A DNA stretch of 64,000 nt from Amorphoplanes friuliensis DSM 7358 (GCF_000494755.1 NC_022657.1:1437501-1501500), one strand, 5' to 3'. Shown: positions 7,135-15,078, numbered from the stretch's first letter. Numbers and translations: made by a program. Notes: generated by a model from the sequence alone, not told the origin.

Positions 7135-7283
7135 CAGTTGCCTCCTGAGGCAAGAGCGGATGCGAACGTGCGGATGCCCGCCACGGCGGTGCGGACGGCC
7201 TCGGCGGCTTCATGCGGGTTGGTGATCGCGTAGAACACCGCGAACGCGGCGACGGCTAGGCCGAGAACCTTGCGGGCGTTCAT
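7134..7283 (-). CDS. Small single-span membrane protein
   Basis: 49 aa beginning MNARKVLGLAVAAFAVFYAI: one hydrophobic helix at ~6-22, then an amphipathic alanine-rich tail. It is coupled on both sides by TGATG, between the DUF6284 and DUF2637 genes. The size and place match small Spd-type proteins of actinomycete elements; exact function unknown. The frame is open upstream to 7466 but that part is out-of-frame DUF6284 sequence. Confidence 0.6.
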   Translation of the reverse strand: MNARKVLGLAVAAFAVFYAITNPHEAAEAVRTAVAGIRTFASALASGGN

Positions 7284-7546
7284 CAGGCCGCCGTCCTCCG
7301 GCTGGCCGCCCGCAACGCGGTACGGGTGATCCGGGCTTCCGCGCGACGGCGGGACCGCCACGCCCGGGGTGTGTAACCGCGTTCCAGGGCGTAGATCTGA
7401 TCGACTAGCGCATCGACCGCGTCGGGGTCGGCAAGCATGTCGATGTCTGCCTGAATCTGCGGCCATTCGACAGCGATCGCGGCCAGGTCGGCCGAGGTCG
7501 GACCGTCGAGGTCCTTGTCGGCGTTGTGGTGCAGGTTGTGCAGCAT
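7283..7546 (-). CDS. DUF6284-like small protein
   Basis: 87 aa. The core SADLAAIAVEWPQIQADIDML followed by an arginine-rich C-terminal helix matches the DUF6284 pattern (acidic helix with EWP-I-A--, then RRA-R) common in actinomycete plasmids and AICEs. Soluble, probably two helices. ATG 7546 has AAGGA about 10 nt upstream; the stop is coupled to the next gene. Function unknown. Confidence 0.65.
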   Translation of the reverse strand: MLHNLHHNADKDLDGPTSADLAAIAVEWPQIQADIDMLADPDAVDALVDQIYALERGYTPRAWRSRRRAEARITRTALRAASRRTAA

Positions 7547-7569
7547 CGGTGATCAGTTCCTTCGGAGTT

Positions 7570-7736
7570 TCAGGCGGCCTTCAGGCGGCGCGGACGCGTG
7601 GTCCGCGGCTCGGCCCGGGAGGCGTTGCAGTGGGTGGCGTTCGGGGCGAGAGGTGCGAGTGGGTGCAGCCCCTGCAGTTGCGCCAGCAGGCGCTCTGACG
7701 TGCGGTAACACGGACGAGCGAAGCCAGAGAAGCCAT
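7570..7736 (-). pseudogene. Small cysteine-rich protein, possibly frameshifted
   Basis: A perfect AGGAGG at 7745-7750 points to ATG 7736 at 8-nt spacing. That frame gives 51 aa (MASLASLVRVTARQSACWRN, then CRGC) ending at 7581, but its C-terminal half is proline/threonine filler. In the adjacent frame, from about 7660 to the stop at 7570, the translation HPLAPLAPNATHCNASRAEP looks like a genuine zinc-ribbon tail (second CxxC partly lost as CNAS). The parsimonious reading is a CxxC...CxxC protein broken by a frameshift near 7660. An intact 51-aa gene is the alternative. Confidence 0.4.
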
Positions 7737-7767
7737 AACATCAACCTCCTGTTTATTGATCGAATAA

Positions 7768-7959
7768 CTAGGGAATGCGGTGCAGGGAATGCCCGGCGGG
7801 CCGGCCCGCGACTCGGGGCCAGCCCGCCAGCAACACGTCGAGCTCGGCCTTCGGGCAGGCCGTTTGAATCGAGCTAGGTCTACTTGTCCGCCACCGCGCG
7901 CTCACGCCGTCGCCCGCCGCCCGCAATGCGTCGCGGGGATCGTGTTCCGGTCGCTTCAT
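7768..7959 (-). CDS. First small gene of the leftward transfer operon
   Basis: 63 aa beginning MKRPEHDPRDALRAAGDGV, soluble, arginine-rich, with a hydrophobic patch ELDVLLAGWP near 40-49. The ribosome site is weak (GGTGGG). It is the first frame after the promoter at 8177-8206, which is the main argument for it. No family recognised. Confidence 0.4.
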   Translation of the reverse strand: MKRPEHDPRDALRAAGDGVSARWRTSRPSSIQTACPKAELDVLLAGWPRVAGRPAGHSLHRIP

Positions 7960-8160
7960 CGCATGCCCACCGCCGATGCCGACGGCTACGGGACAGCCAG
8001 TGTTCTGCTGGCCGCTGAGCGGGGCCTAGACCTGTCGCTTACTGCTGGCGCGGCCCGAACGCATCGGGTAGGGCGCCTGACCGGTTCGTACTTCGCAGCT
8101 CGGTCAACACTGCCTCTGTGGAGTTGTGCGGTAGAGCCGTTCTTGCGCGCCACCTGGCCG

Positions 8161-8215
8161 ACTGGTGCGCACCAGTAGGATGCAGCTGGTGCGCACCAGT
8201 TGTCAAGTGGTGCGC
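8161..8215. promoter_or_regulatory. Tandem palindromic operators
   Basis: ACTGGTGCGCACCAGT at 8161-8176 is a perfect 16-bp palindrome. CTGGTGCGCACCAG at 8186-8199 repeats its 14-bp core with centres 24 bp apart. A third half site TGGTGCGC at 8208-8215 follows after another 21 bp. These cover the core of the leftward promoter. Spacing near whole helical turns implies cooperative dimers of one repressor. The GntR domain encoded at 9521-10318 or the XRE-TPR protein at 8388 are the candidate binders. Confidence 0.75.
8177..8206 (-). promoter_or_regulatory. Leftward promoter of the transfer operon
   Basis: On the minus strand a consensus -35 TTGACA (8206-8201) is followed after 18 bp by CATCCT (8182-8177). 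Operator 2 fills the spacer and operator 1 covers the expected start point, the textbook layout for tight repression. The first gene downstream starts at 7959. Confidence 0.55.
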
Positions 8216-8299
8216 TCGAAGGGTTCGTCTAACCCCGAACGCCTCTGCTTGCCGGGGCAACTTGACTCAACCGCGAATAGGCCCTCATCGACAGCTCAC

Positions 8300-8327
8300 A
8301 GGAGTTAACACGCAGCGGTTAACCCCT
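8300..8327. promoter_or_regulatory. Inverted repeat upstream of the XRE-TPR gene
   Basis: AGGAGTTAAC (8300-8309) and GTTAACCCCT (8318-8327) form an inverted repeat with one mismatch and an 8-bp spacer, ending 60 bp before the start at 8388. It is distinct from the TGGTGCGCACCA operators and is probably a second regulator's site. The rest of 7960-8387 holds only the leftward promoter and operators. Confidence 0.45.
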
Positions 8328-8387
8328 GTTGATCGGCGCTGCGTTGCGGCATCCTAAAGCGGGTACCTCAATCGGAAGGCCTGTCCA

Positions 8388-9524
8388 GTGAACCGACTCA
8401 AGGCTGCGCGCAAGGCTCGCGACTGGTCGCAGGACAGACTTGTGGTCGAGTTTGAACGTCGGCGGCTGGGGAGCGGGCAGCCATCGCCGAAACGGGCAAG
8501 TCTGAAGACCTATATCTCCGAGTGGGAAAATAATCGACGGCCCGTCGGCGGAAATGATCGAGCAACGCTACGCGCAATCTTCGGACTCACAGATGCTGAG
8601 CTTTTCGGTCCTTCAGATGCTTCCACGACTCTGGATGAGGCATATGTCGAGCTGGCGGAGAGGATAGACAGCGCCAAGTCGGTTGATCCTGGGATGATAT
8701 GCGTCCTGACCAATCAGACAGAGCTTTTCCGGGCCATGGATCGCCAGATGGGTGCTCCGGCTCTCGCCGACCCTATGGCGGCTCACATCGGAACGCTGGA
8801 AAACGCTCTCGCATACGCAGTGCTCTCGTCGGTGCGTCGACCCATAGCTCGGGCGCTGTCCAGTGCTGCGACTCTTGGCGGCTGGCAAGCTCTCGACGTG
8901 GGTGCTGTCGATAGAGCTTGGCGTCATTATGAGCTTGCTCGGCGAGCTGCCCGCGAGGCGGAAAATCTGGCGCTGAGGTCACACGCCATGGCGGAGCAGG
9001 CATATGTCCTTATTGACGCCGGAAAACCTCTCCTTGCGCAAGAGCTTATTGGAGAGGCTGTATCTGCGGCGAGGGGTCACGTGCCCGCTCGGCTGATCGC
9101 CTGGCTGCACGCAGCAGAGGCCGAGATCGCCGCTTCCTCAGGCTGTGAGAGTCGAGCTCGGAACTCGATTGATCTCGCTCTGACCGCGTTGCCGGAGGGA
9201 GTTGAAATGCGGGATCCGGAAGTTCCCGGAGTTTTCTTGAACCATGCGCATTTGAACCGGTGGCGGGGAAACGTGCTTGCCATGCTCGGGGAGACCGAAG
9301 CGATCGATGCGTTACATGCGGCGCTGGCGGAACATGATGGAACATTTACGAGGGCGGAAGCGCCGCTGCGTGTCAACTTGGCCCAGGCTTATTTCGCGCA
9401 GGGGGATTTGAGTCAAGCCGTATATCAAGCGAGGAGAGCCAGGTCGCTGGTGATCCGAACCGGCTCTTTGCGGATCAAGCGCCGGCTTGACCACCTAACA
9501 ACGCGCCTCTTGGATCGCGCCTAG
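8388..9524 (+). CDS. XRE-family regulator with TPR-like C-terminal domain
   Basis: 378 aa. Residues 1-75 form a helix-turn-helix (MNRLKAARKARDWSQDRLVV, then SEWENNRRP). Residues ~95-375 are an all-helical TPR-like region (WRHYELARRAAREAENLALR). This is the architecture of actinobacterial XRE-TPR regulators controlling development, antibiotics and plasmid functions, usually by ligand or peptide sensing through the TPR. It is divergent from the transfer operon, so control of that promoter is plausible. The gene is visibly less GC-rich than its chromosomal neighbours. The stop shares the tetranucleotide CTAG (9521-9524) with the convergent gene. Confidence 0.8.
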   Translation: MNRLKAARKARDWSQDRLVVEFERRRLGSGQPSPKRASLKTYISEWENNRRPVGGNDRATLRAIFGLTDAELFGPSDASTTLDEAYVELAERIDSAKSVDPGMICVLTNQTELFRAMDRQMGAPALADPMAAHIGTLENALAYAVLSSVRRPIARALSSAATLGGWQALDVGAVDRAWRHYELARRAAREAENLALRSHAMAEQAYVLIDAGKPLLAQELIGEAVSAARGHVPARLIAWLHAAEAEIAASSGCESRARNSIDLALTALPEGVEMRDPEVPGVFLNHAHLNRWRGNVLAMLGETEAIDALHAALAEHDGTFTRAEAPLRVNLAQAYFAQGDLSQAVYQARRARSLVIRTGSLRIKRRLDHLTTRLLDRA

Positions 9525-10318
9525 TTCAACTTGGGTGGGCCGAACGCCAAAAAATGGAGAAGGCCAACGATGGAGCCTGCCCCGATTATTTGGCCCTTTT
9601 CGAGCAATTCACGAACGCGGGTAAGCGGAATCCATGCAACCTCACCTGATTCATCTGACGGATCTGGTTTCTTAGCAAATGTTGCGCCGCGCGAGTAGTA
9701 GAGCTTGTGTGGCGAATCGACCATGCCGATCATGGGCTGAAATGAAATTATTGGCGTCAGTTTATTCGGTCGCCAGCCTGTCTCTTCTTCGATCTCTCGT
9801 GCTGCCGCGGATTGCCCATCCTCCGTGTCGCTGACGATACCTCCAGGCAGTTCCCAGCCCCACTGGTCGCTTACGAACCGGTGACGCCACAGCATCAGCA
9901 CACGGTCGGAATCGTCAATAACCAAACCGATTGCCGCGGTAAACAGCCGGACGACATGGTGCTCGAAGCGTTCCATGCCACCCGGCGGTTGAACGTCCAC
10001 AAGGTCGACCCGGATCCAGGGTGGAGACTCGTATACCGGTCGAGCTCCAAACACCTGCCATCGATGTGTATCATCCTGCTCGGGAAGAGGTATCTCGTTT
10101 CGGCCCATCGTGCTCGTGACGAAGTAACCACGACCGTGTTGCGGCTGGATCAGCCCCATCACAGCCAGCTTGCCTAACACGAGCCTGATGGTCGTTCTAC
10201 CTGCGCCAAGCTCGGCAGACAACGTGCGTTCCGACGGAAGCCGACCGCCTGGCGGGTAGATGCCCTCCTTGATGCGGCCACGGATCACCCGCTCCACACT
10301 GCCGGTTACGTCGCTCAT
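9521..10318 (-). CDS. GntR winged-helix - NUDIX fusion regulator
   Basis: 265 aa. Residues 7-67 are a GntR DNA-binding domain (GGRLPSERTLSAELGAGR). Residues ~120-250 are a NUDIX fold with an intact box: GGIVSDTE, seven residues, REIEEETGW. Such fusions suggest a regulator sensing or hydrolysing a nucleotide ligand. In AICEs a GntR repressor (KorA type) and a NUDIX protein are usually separate genes; here one protein has both, and a second NUDIX sits beside traB. Start ATG 10318 is chosen because the frame upstream is low-complexity; TAAGCT at 10331-10326 ends 7 nt before it, hinting at a leaderless mRNA. It is a candidate repressor for the operators at 8161-8215. Confidence 0.85.
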   Translation of the reverse strand: MSDVTGSVERVIRGRIKEGIYPPGGRLPSERTLSAELGAGRTTIRLVLGKLAVMGLIQPQHGRGYFVTSTMGRNEIPLPEQDDTHRWQVFGARPVYESPPWIRVDLVDVQPPGGMERFEHHVVRLFTAAIGLVIDDSDRVLMLWRHRFVSDQWGWELPGGIVSDTEDGQSAAAREIEEETGWRPNKLTPIISFQPMIGMVDSPHKLYYSRGATFAKKPDPSDESGEVAWIPLTRVRELLEKGQIIGAGSIVGLLHFLAFGPPKLN

Positions 10319-11014
10319 ATCGGCCAGCTTAGTAGGCGGGGCGAGCGGTGATCCTGTCCAGTTGCTCGTATTGGTGGGTTCCGTGGCGGATGTCTTCACT
10401 GAACCTCCGAATTCGGTCGAAGCCTGCCTCGAGCTGTTGTCTGCAGACTCAGGGAGGGGACCTCCCCAAAGACGCCCGGTGGGAGCGGGCTGGCGCGGCG
10501 GATCTCCATGAGGCGCGGGCAGGTGCGGGCGAATCGCAACGGTAGGTCTCATCGTTGTTTTGCGCTCGCGTCGATCCCGCTCGAACGCCCCAACGAAGAC
10601 TTCGCCATCACATCACTGACCTGGCCGTGGTAGTCGCCGGAGCCGGCATCCCGTTCAACTGATGCCAGCACGGCGTCGCCTGGTATGCCCATCGGCTCGG
10701 CGTCCGCCCATTGGCCGCCTTGGTCGACACTCCGAGCGGGCCATGTCGACACTCCGAGCGGGCCATAAGGTGAAGGGCTCGTGGTCGGCGTTGCTGCCGT
10801 CGCCAATCTCTGCCGAGACATGTGTGGTCTGACCAGCCCTGGAACGTCGTGCGCAGCCTGGCCAGCTTGACGCTCGCCGGAATTGCACCTGGTATAGACG
10901 CAGGCAGGCGAGCCGCCCAGTGAACCCAGCTCGTTTGGGCTACCGGTCAGCTCGCTGTAAGGGGCCGAGGTGTACCAGCTCGGAAATCAGCCAGTCTTCG
11001 ACGCCTTGAGCCTG
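10319..11014. other. Intergenic stretch without a convincing gene
   Basis: About 700 bp between the GntR-NUDIX start and the TPR gene stop. Short frames exist on both strands, but none has a ribosome site, family features or codon-position bias. The only structure noted is a perfect 22-bp tandem duplication at 10723-10766. It looks like decayed cargo sequence. Confidence 0.5.
10723..10766. repeat. Perfect 22-bp tandem duplication
   Basis: GTCGACACTCCGAGCGGGCC plus AT is present twice head to tail (10723-10744 and 10745-10766). It lies in non-coding sequence and looks like a recent slippage duplication. Confidence 0.8.
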
Positions 11015-12835
11015 CTATGAACCAAGGCTTTCTACGTCAATTCCTTCCCTTAGCGCCGCCTCTGCCAACTGCGACAGCGATGCGTACTTTCGCCAATTGG
11101 TGGGTAGCTTAAGAGGGACTAGCAGGTCTTGGTGCTCGGCCGGGACACTCCTCTTCATCTTTCGTAGAATGATGCGCTGGTTTATACCTAGGATTGCGTG
11201 CACTCGTCTGCGATCGTCCTCGTGCCTCAGCTCCCTCTTTGCGAGGTCAGCGGCATCGCGATAAAACTTGAGACCGGTCTCGACGTCGCCCATAGATATT
11301 GCTACGAGTCCAGCCGTAGCAACTGGGACATGGCGATTGACTTCCATCCTGTGAATCACCGAAACGGCTTCCCGCGCACGGCCGGCCATCGCAAGACAGT
11401 AAGCCGTGTTGTTTAGAACAATTTGACTGGACGGAAGACGCTTCAACGCCTGAAGTCCACAATCGGCTGCAACGCTATATTTGCCCTCGACCGCGCCCAG
11501 CAGATAGACCGACAGGCCCACGGCCATCTCGTTCAGTGGGCTCCGGGCGGCCCATTCCGCGACGAGTTCCTGTTCCTCGGCAAACCTGCACTGCAAATGC
11601 AATACCCTTGCCCTGGCCGGAATTAGCTTTTCGGCCGAATGCCACTCCGATGCCTGGTCAATTAGGTGGGTCACGCCTTCGACCTGATCCGTACGGGACA
11701 AAAGTCCAAGGTATGCCATCACAACGTTGACACTGCGACCGCCCGCCCGAGAGGCTTGCCCCTTTATGTCCTTGAGTGCCTTTTCGATATTCCAATCACC
11801 TCGGAGATATTTCAGCACTGCGATATTCGCCCCTACTTCAGCGCTGGCCCTAAGGCTGGCTGGGAGGTTTGTGACAGCCCGTGCCCTTTGCAGGACGCCA
11901 AGCGCCAGGTCCAGCTCGTTGGCATCCCAGTGGATGCCAGCGCGAGCTAGAGCAATGTCAGCATCTTCTCCTCGGGCGTGTGAGAGCCGGTCGAGTTCAC
12001 TATGCGCTTGCACAAACTGCCGCACGTTCATGTAGTAGCCCACGAGGTTGAAACTCGCAGTCTCGTCCATAGGCGCGATTGCTACGGCCTGTCTTGCTGT
12101 TCTGACAGCCTTAGTGGGTGAACCGAGAACGGCGTACGCGAATGCTGTATTAGCTAACGTTTCAGGCGTCGGTGACGTAGTCCGATGAACCGAGCGCAGC
12201 TCGTGCAACGCCTCTTGGGCGCGACCTTCTTTAAGGAAGAGCCAAGCGCGCAAAGCGGTAGCGTTTGAACTTGACACCGACTTTATTAGCTCCATGGCAC
12301 GCGTAAAATCATCGCGTTCGACAGCAAGAGCGGCTAGAAGTACAACGATACTTGGAGTCGCAGGAAGCTGCGCAAGGTAGCTTTCGGCAGTTGCTGCCTG
12401 GCCCACGGCGGCCAAAACTGCAGCGGCGGAGTACACGGCCGGCCCGTCGATCTCGGTTCCTGCGCTGACGCGCACGGTCGAAAGTTTAAGTGCGGCAATG
12501 GCGGCCTCGGCTGCGCTTTGTGTCAGACTCGCGTTGTGAGCGGCTTGTGCTAAACGAGCCCACGCGGTTACAGAATTCGCGTTAGCGTCGGCGAACTGCT
12601 TGGCGCTCTCGTACGCCGACGTGCGGAGTTCATTCCAACGCTTGTCGATTTTTGCAGATTCTGGGTCCCCATCGGCCCCGGTATCTTCGACGCCCTGGTC
12701 GTACTTGTCGAGTTCGGCGATAAGTCCGACCGACGCAAGAATAGGATTTACAACACGAAGGGCAGACGGCGAAGCACGGAGCGCCTCCGTCGGAGAAGCT
12801 ATAATCGCAGTATTAGTATCTGCGGCGGAGATCAT
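11015..12835 (-). CDS. Large TPR protein of the kinase operon
   Basis: 606 aa, nearly all helical. Degenerate tetratricopeptide units are clear around residues 215-300 (TLANTAFAYAVLGSPTKAVR, then ETASFNLVGYYMNVRQFVQA) and 440-520. There is no signal peptide, membrane segment or enzymatic motif. ATG 12835 overlaps the kinase stop (ATGA), so the two are co-translated, implying a scaffold, substrate or effector of the kinase. Low GC for this genome. It could be the effector arm of a signalling or defence module, but no catalytic motif supports a toxin role. Confidence 0.75.
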   Translation of the reverse strand: MISAADTNTAIIASPTEALRASPSALRVVNPILASVGLIAELDKYDQGVEDTGADGDPESAKIDKRWNELRTSAYESAKQFADANANSVTAWARLAQAAHNASLTQSAAEAAIAALKLSTVRVSAGTEIDGPAVYSAAAVLAAVGQAATAESYLAQLPATPSIVVLLAALAVERDDFTRAMELIKSVSSSNATALRAWLFLKEGRAQEALHELRSVHRTTSPTPETLANTAFAYAVLGSPTKAVRTARQAVAIAPMDETASFNLVGYYMNVRQFVQAHSELDRLSHARGEDADIALARAGIHWDANELDLALGVLQRARAVTNLPASLRASAEVGANIAVLKYLRGDWNIEKALKDIKGQASRAGGRSVNVVMAYLGLLSRTDQVEGVTHLIDQASEWHSAEKLIPARARVLHLQCRFAEEQELVAEWAARSPLNEMAVGLSVYLLGAVEGKYSVAADCGLQALKRLPSSQIVLNNTAYCLAMAGRAREAVSVIHRMEVNRHVPVATAGLVAISMGDVETGLKFYRDAADLAKRELRHEDDRRRVHAILGINQRIILRKMKRSVPAEHQDLLVPLKLPTNWRKYASLSQLAEAALREGIDVESLGS

Positions 12836-13917
12836 GGCTTGGACTCCTTCCTTCGTCTATTTTTCTCTTCTTGCGCCTCGGCGTTGCGAAGCATTCGCGC
12901 TAAAATGTCAACCCGCCGGAGAAGCCATTGCAAACCCGGTCTTTCGGTTTGGGACTTGGCAATTACACGCGGAACGCGCTTGGACGGATCTGGGTCGCAA
13001 AGTTGGCGTACTAACTCCGTCATTTGGTTCGCTATGCTTTTGGGAAGCTCGGCTTTGAACATATCGAAAGCCAGCTCATAGCGACCGCGCATGTCACCTA
13101 TCTGACTCTCGAAGTGGGCACGTCTGAGATTTGGCGGCATCTTGCTTATGCGGTGGCAATGATCAGGACCGGAACCTAGAGCAACCCCGGTGATACCCTG
13201 GCCCGTTGCGAGCTCAAAGAGGACCGAACCCAATCCATAAAGATCGGCTTGCATCCAAACCCTCGGATTGTCGAAGCCTTGCATCCAAAGCAGCTCCGGC
13301 GGAGCAAAACGCAAGTCTCCCCGGCCGGCCAAATATTCCAGCGCATGGTGTTTAGGAGGGTTCTTGAGATCCCTAGACCTCCCAAGATCGGATACTTTGG
13401 TTTCTGTATGCCCTCGGCCCTGCCATACGACTAGACAGTTCCCGGCTTTCAGATCTCTGTGTACCACCTCCTTGAGGTGCATTTGATGCATACCCTTCAC
13501 CAAGCCTCGAAAGAGGCGAATGCGCTCCTGCCAACCGAGAATATCTCTATATGCGAGAAGGTCTTCGAGGCAGGCCTGCGCTAATTCCATTACGATGTAG
13601 TGAACATCAAGCTCTATCGGCATGAAACTTGGTGTTTGGGTTAAGGGGATTTTGCCGGTGCCGGCATCGATTCTTGCGATTACATTTGAACTGCCACGAA
13701 GTTTGAACAGCAGTTCATCCTCGTTGTCAAATTCCGCCAGCGTGCCGCGATCGGGATTCAACTTGAGAATTTTAATGGCAACAACTCGCGCGTTACGGGT
13801 GTCTTCGGCTTCAAATACCATTCCGAAGCCGCCGTTGTTGATGAAATCCTTAACGAGGTAGTGGCCAAACTGCAGCCCTAGATACATTGCTGCCTCGCGA
13901 GGTAGGACGCGCGTCAC
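12832..13917 (-). CDS. Soluble Hanks-type Ser/Thr protein kinase
   Basis: 361 aa. Catalytic elements are present: glycine loop NNGGFG (27-32), VAIK with Lys49, HRDLKAGN (153-160), DLG (177-179, in place of DFG) and APPE (205-208). It should therefore be active. Unlike PknB-type kinases it has no transmembrane or PASTA region; the C-terminal ~50 residues are basic and helical. The start is GTG 13917, overlapping the XRE stop as GTGA; a start at MYLGL ten codons later is possible. It is the second gene of the XRE-kinase-TPR operon, on element cargo of atypical GC. Role inferred: phosphorylation signalling onto the TPR or XRE partner. Confidence 0.85.
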   Translation of the reverse strand: MTRVLPREAAMYLGLQFGHYLVKDFINNGGFGMVFEAEDTRNARVVAIKILKLNPDRGTLAEFDNEDELLFKLRGSSNVIARIDAGTGKIPLTQTPSFMPIELDVHYIVMELAQACLEDLLAYRDILGWQERIRLFRGLVKGMHQMHLKEVVHRDLKAGNCLVVWQGRGHTETKVSDLGRSRDLKNPPKHHALEYLAGRGDLRFAPPELLWMQGFDNPRVWMQADLYGLGSVLFELATGQGITGVALGSGPDHCHRISKMPPNLRRAHFESQIGDMRGRYELAFDMFKAELPKSIANQMTELVRQLCDPDPSKRVPRVIAKSQTERPGLQWLLRRVDILARMLRNAEAQEEKNRRRKESKP

Positions 13918-14213
13918 TGAGCCTCCGGTTTCCCAAACTCGGCACGAAGCCTATCCAGAATAAATGGGTTTTCCTGAAGGATTTCCACAATGTCCTCAGG
14001 AATGCGGCCCTGCTCTAGAGCCACTAAGTCTGGATTAATCCTGTAGTAGCCAGCCACCTTGATCATCAACTCTGCTGACGGGGACTTCTCTCCGCGTTCC
14101 AGTCTAGAGAGATGGCTTGGTGTGATACCAAGATCGTCGGCGGCGGTGCGCAGCGTCGACCCTTTTCGCTTCCGGATCTCTCGCAGCAGTCGTGCGGTGC
14201 CACCGTCTCCCAT
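13914..14213 (-). CDS. XRE-family transcriptional regulator of the kinase operon
   Basis: 99 aa. Residues 5-65 form a classic helix-turn-helix (STLRTAADDLGITPSHLSRL) with the GE-SPS segment of XRE proteins, followed by a short C-terminal helix. It heads the XRE-kinase-TPR operon and probably autoregulates through the palindrome at 14234-14249. ATG 14213 falls exactly where the -10 box predicts the transcript start, so the mRNA is likely leaderless; an alternative TTG start twelve codons upstream would lie inside the promoter. Confidence 0.8.
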   Translation of the reverse strand: MGDGGTARLLREIRKRKGSTLRTAADDLGITPSHLSRLERGEKSPSAELMIKVAGYYRINPDLVALEQGRIPEDIVEILQENPFILDRLRAEFGKPEAQ

Positions 14214-14220
14214 GTGCACG

Positions 14221-14249
14221 ATGCTAAGGCATGTTGTCCAGTTGGACAA
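14221..14249 (-). promoter_or_regulatory. Promoter and operator of the XRE-kinase-TPR operon
   Basis: Minus strand: -35 TTGTCC (14249-14244), 17-bp spacer, -10 TAGCAT (14226-14221). TTGTCCA-GT-TGGACAA, a perfect inverted repeat (14234-14249), covers the -35 and part of the spacer. This is the expected place for a repressor site. The transcript start would be about 14214, one base before the ATG. Confidence 0.6.
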
Positions 14250-14491
14250 ACTTTCGCCCGGCTTTTAGACCGACTTGAGCTCTACTCACCCGCATGGGCG
14301 ATTCTCATTCATCCGCTTGAGGCACGTTCGGGCAGATCCAACACCGAACTCAGGTGTTGTCTTGCTGGTCGAGCCCTTGATCAGCTGGTTGAGGCACGTG
14401 CAGGAGTTACGCCTGGGTGGGTAGCGAGACGGGCGGCTGACGGGGCCAGGAGGATTGCATCATCAAGCGCTGGCAGGCTCAGAGCGTGCGG

Positions 14492-14776
14492 CTACAGGCT
14501 GTCTCGGACCCAGCTAACGCCGCACGCGAGTGCGATGAAGAGGGCGACTGTTCCGATGCGCATCCACGGTACGTCTTGAAGTTTGCGGTCGACGCCGATC
14601 GAGATGCTGATGCCAAGGCAGAGTGCGAACATGATCCCGAGGAAGGCCGTGAGGGCATGTTCGGCGGTGCTGTCGTCGGCCCAGTAGGCCCAGGCGCCGA
14701 GGATGGTGGCGCCGAGCAGGAGCGCCGAGATGATGGCCAGCGGGATGGCGATGCGCCAGCGTTTGAAGGGGCTCAT
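14492..14776 (-). CDS. Small membrane protein of the WXG operon
   Basis: 94 aa with three hydrophobic segments (~9-30, 42-60, 70-88; the first begins IAIPLAIISALLLGATILGA). ATG 14776 overlaps the preceding stop (ATGA). As the last gene after a WXG-type protein, it may be an immunity or anchoring partner; this is inference from position only. No family recognised. Confidence 0.65.
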   Translation of the reverse strand: MSPFKRWRIAIPLAIISALLLGATILGAWAYWADDSTAEHALTAFLGIMFALCLGISISIGVDRKLQDVPWMRIGTVALFIALACGVSWVRDSL

Positions 14777-15078
14777 GGGTTCCTACCCGGCGCGTCGTCG
14801 GTGTCATCGGCGGCGGTGTCGTTCATGAGCCGCCGCGCGGCGCTTTCGTAGTCGGCGCGTTGCTCGGGAGTCATGCGGTTTTGCTCGTCTTGTGCGGCCT
14901 GGGCTGCTTCGGCGAGGCCCTGGCTGTGCCAAGAGTTGTCCGCTGCGGTGCGCAGGGTGGCTTCTCCACTGATGACGGTGCGGGCAAGCGAGCCGAGGGG
15001 ATCATCTTTGCCGCGGGTTTTCGCGAGGTGGTTCAACACCGAGCGCGCGAGTGGGTCTTCCGCGATATCGCCGTTCAC
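14773..15078 (-). CDS. Small soluble protein of the WXG operon
   Basis: 101 aa from GTG 15078 with AGGAGG about 10 nt upstream. Helical and acidic (EAAQAAQDEQNRMTPEQRAD), with no signal or membrane segment. It lies 19 bp after the WXG-type gene and is coupled to the membrane-protein gene by ATGA. Size and acidity suit a cognate chaperone or immunity-like partner of the large protein, but no homology is visible. Confidence 0.65.
   Translation of the reverse strand: MNGDIAEDPLARSVLNHLAKTRGKDDPLGSLARTVISGEATLRTAADNSWHSQGLAEAAQAAQDEQNRMTPEQRADYESAARRLMNDTAADDTDDAPGRNP

Noticed and set aside
9812..10177. + strand frame inside the GntR-NUDIX gene
   Set aside because: Shadow of a gene with an intact Nudix box on the other strand.
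10549..10888. Overlapping small frames near the 22-bp duplication
   Set aside because: No ribosome site or family pattern, and the tandem repeat alone explains part of the openness.
14339..14359. CAACACC-GGTGTTG hairpin as terminator of the WXG operon
   Set aside because: Short 7-bp stem with no T-run on either strand; too weak to call.
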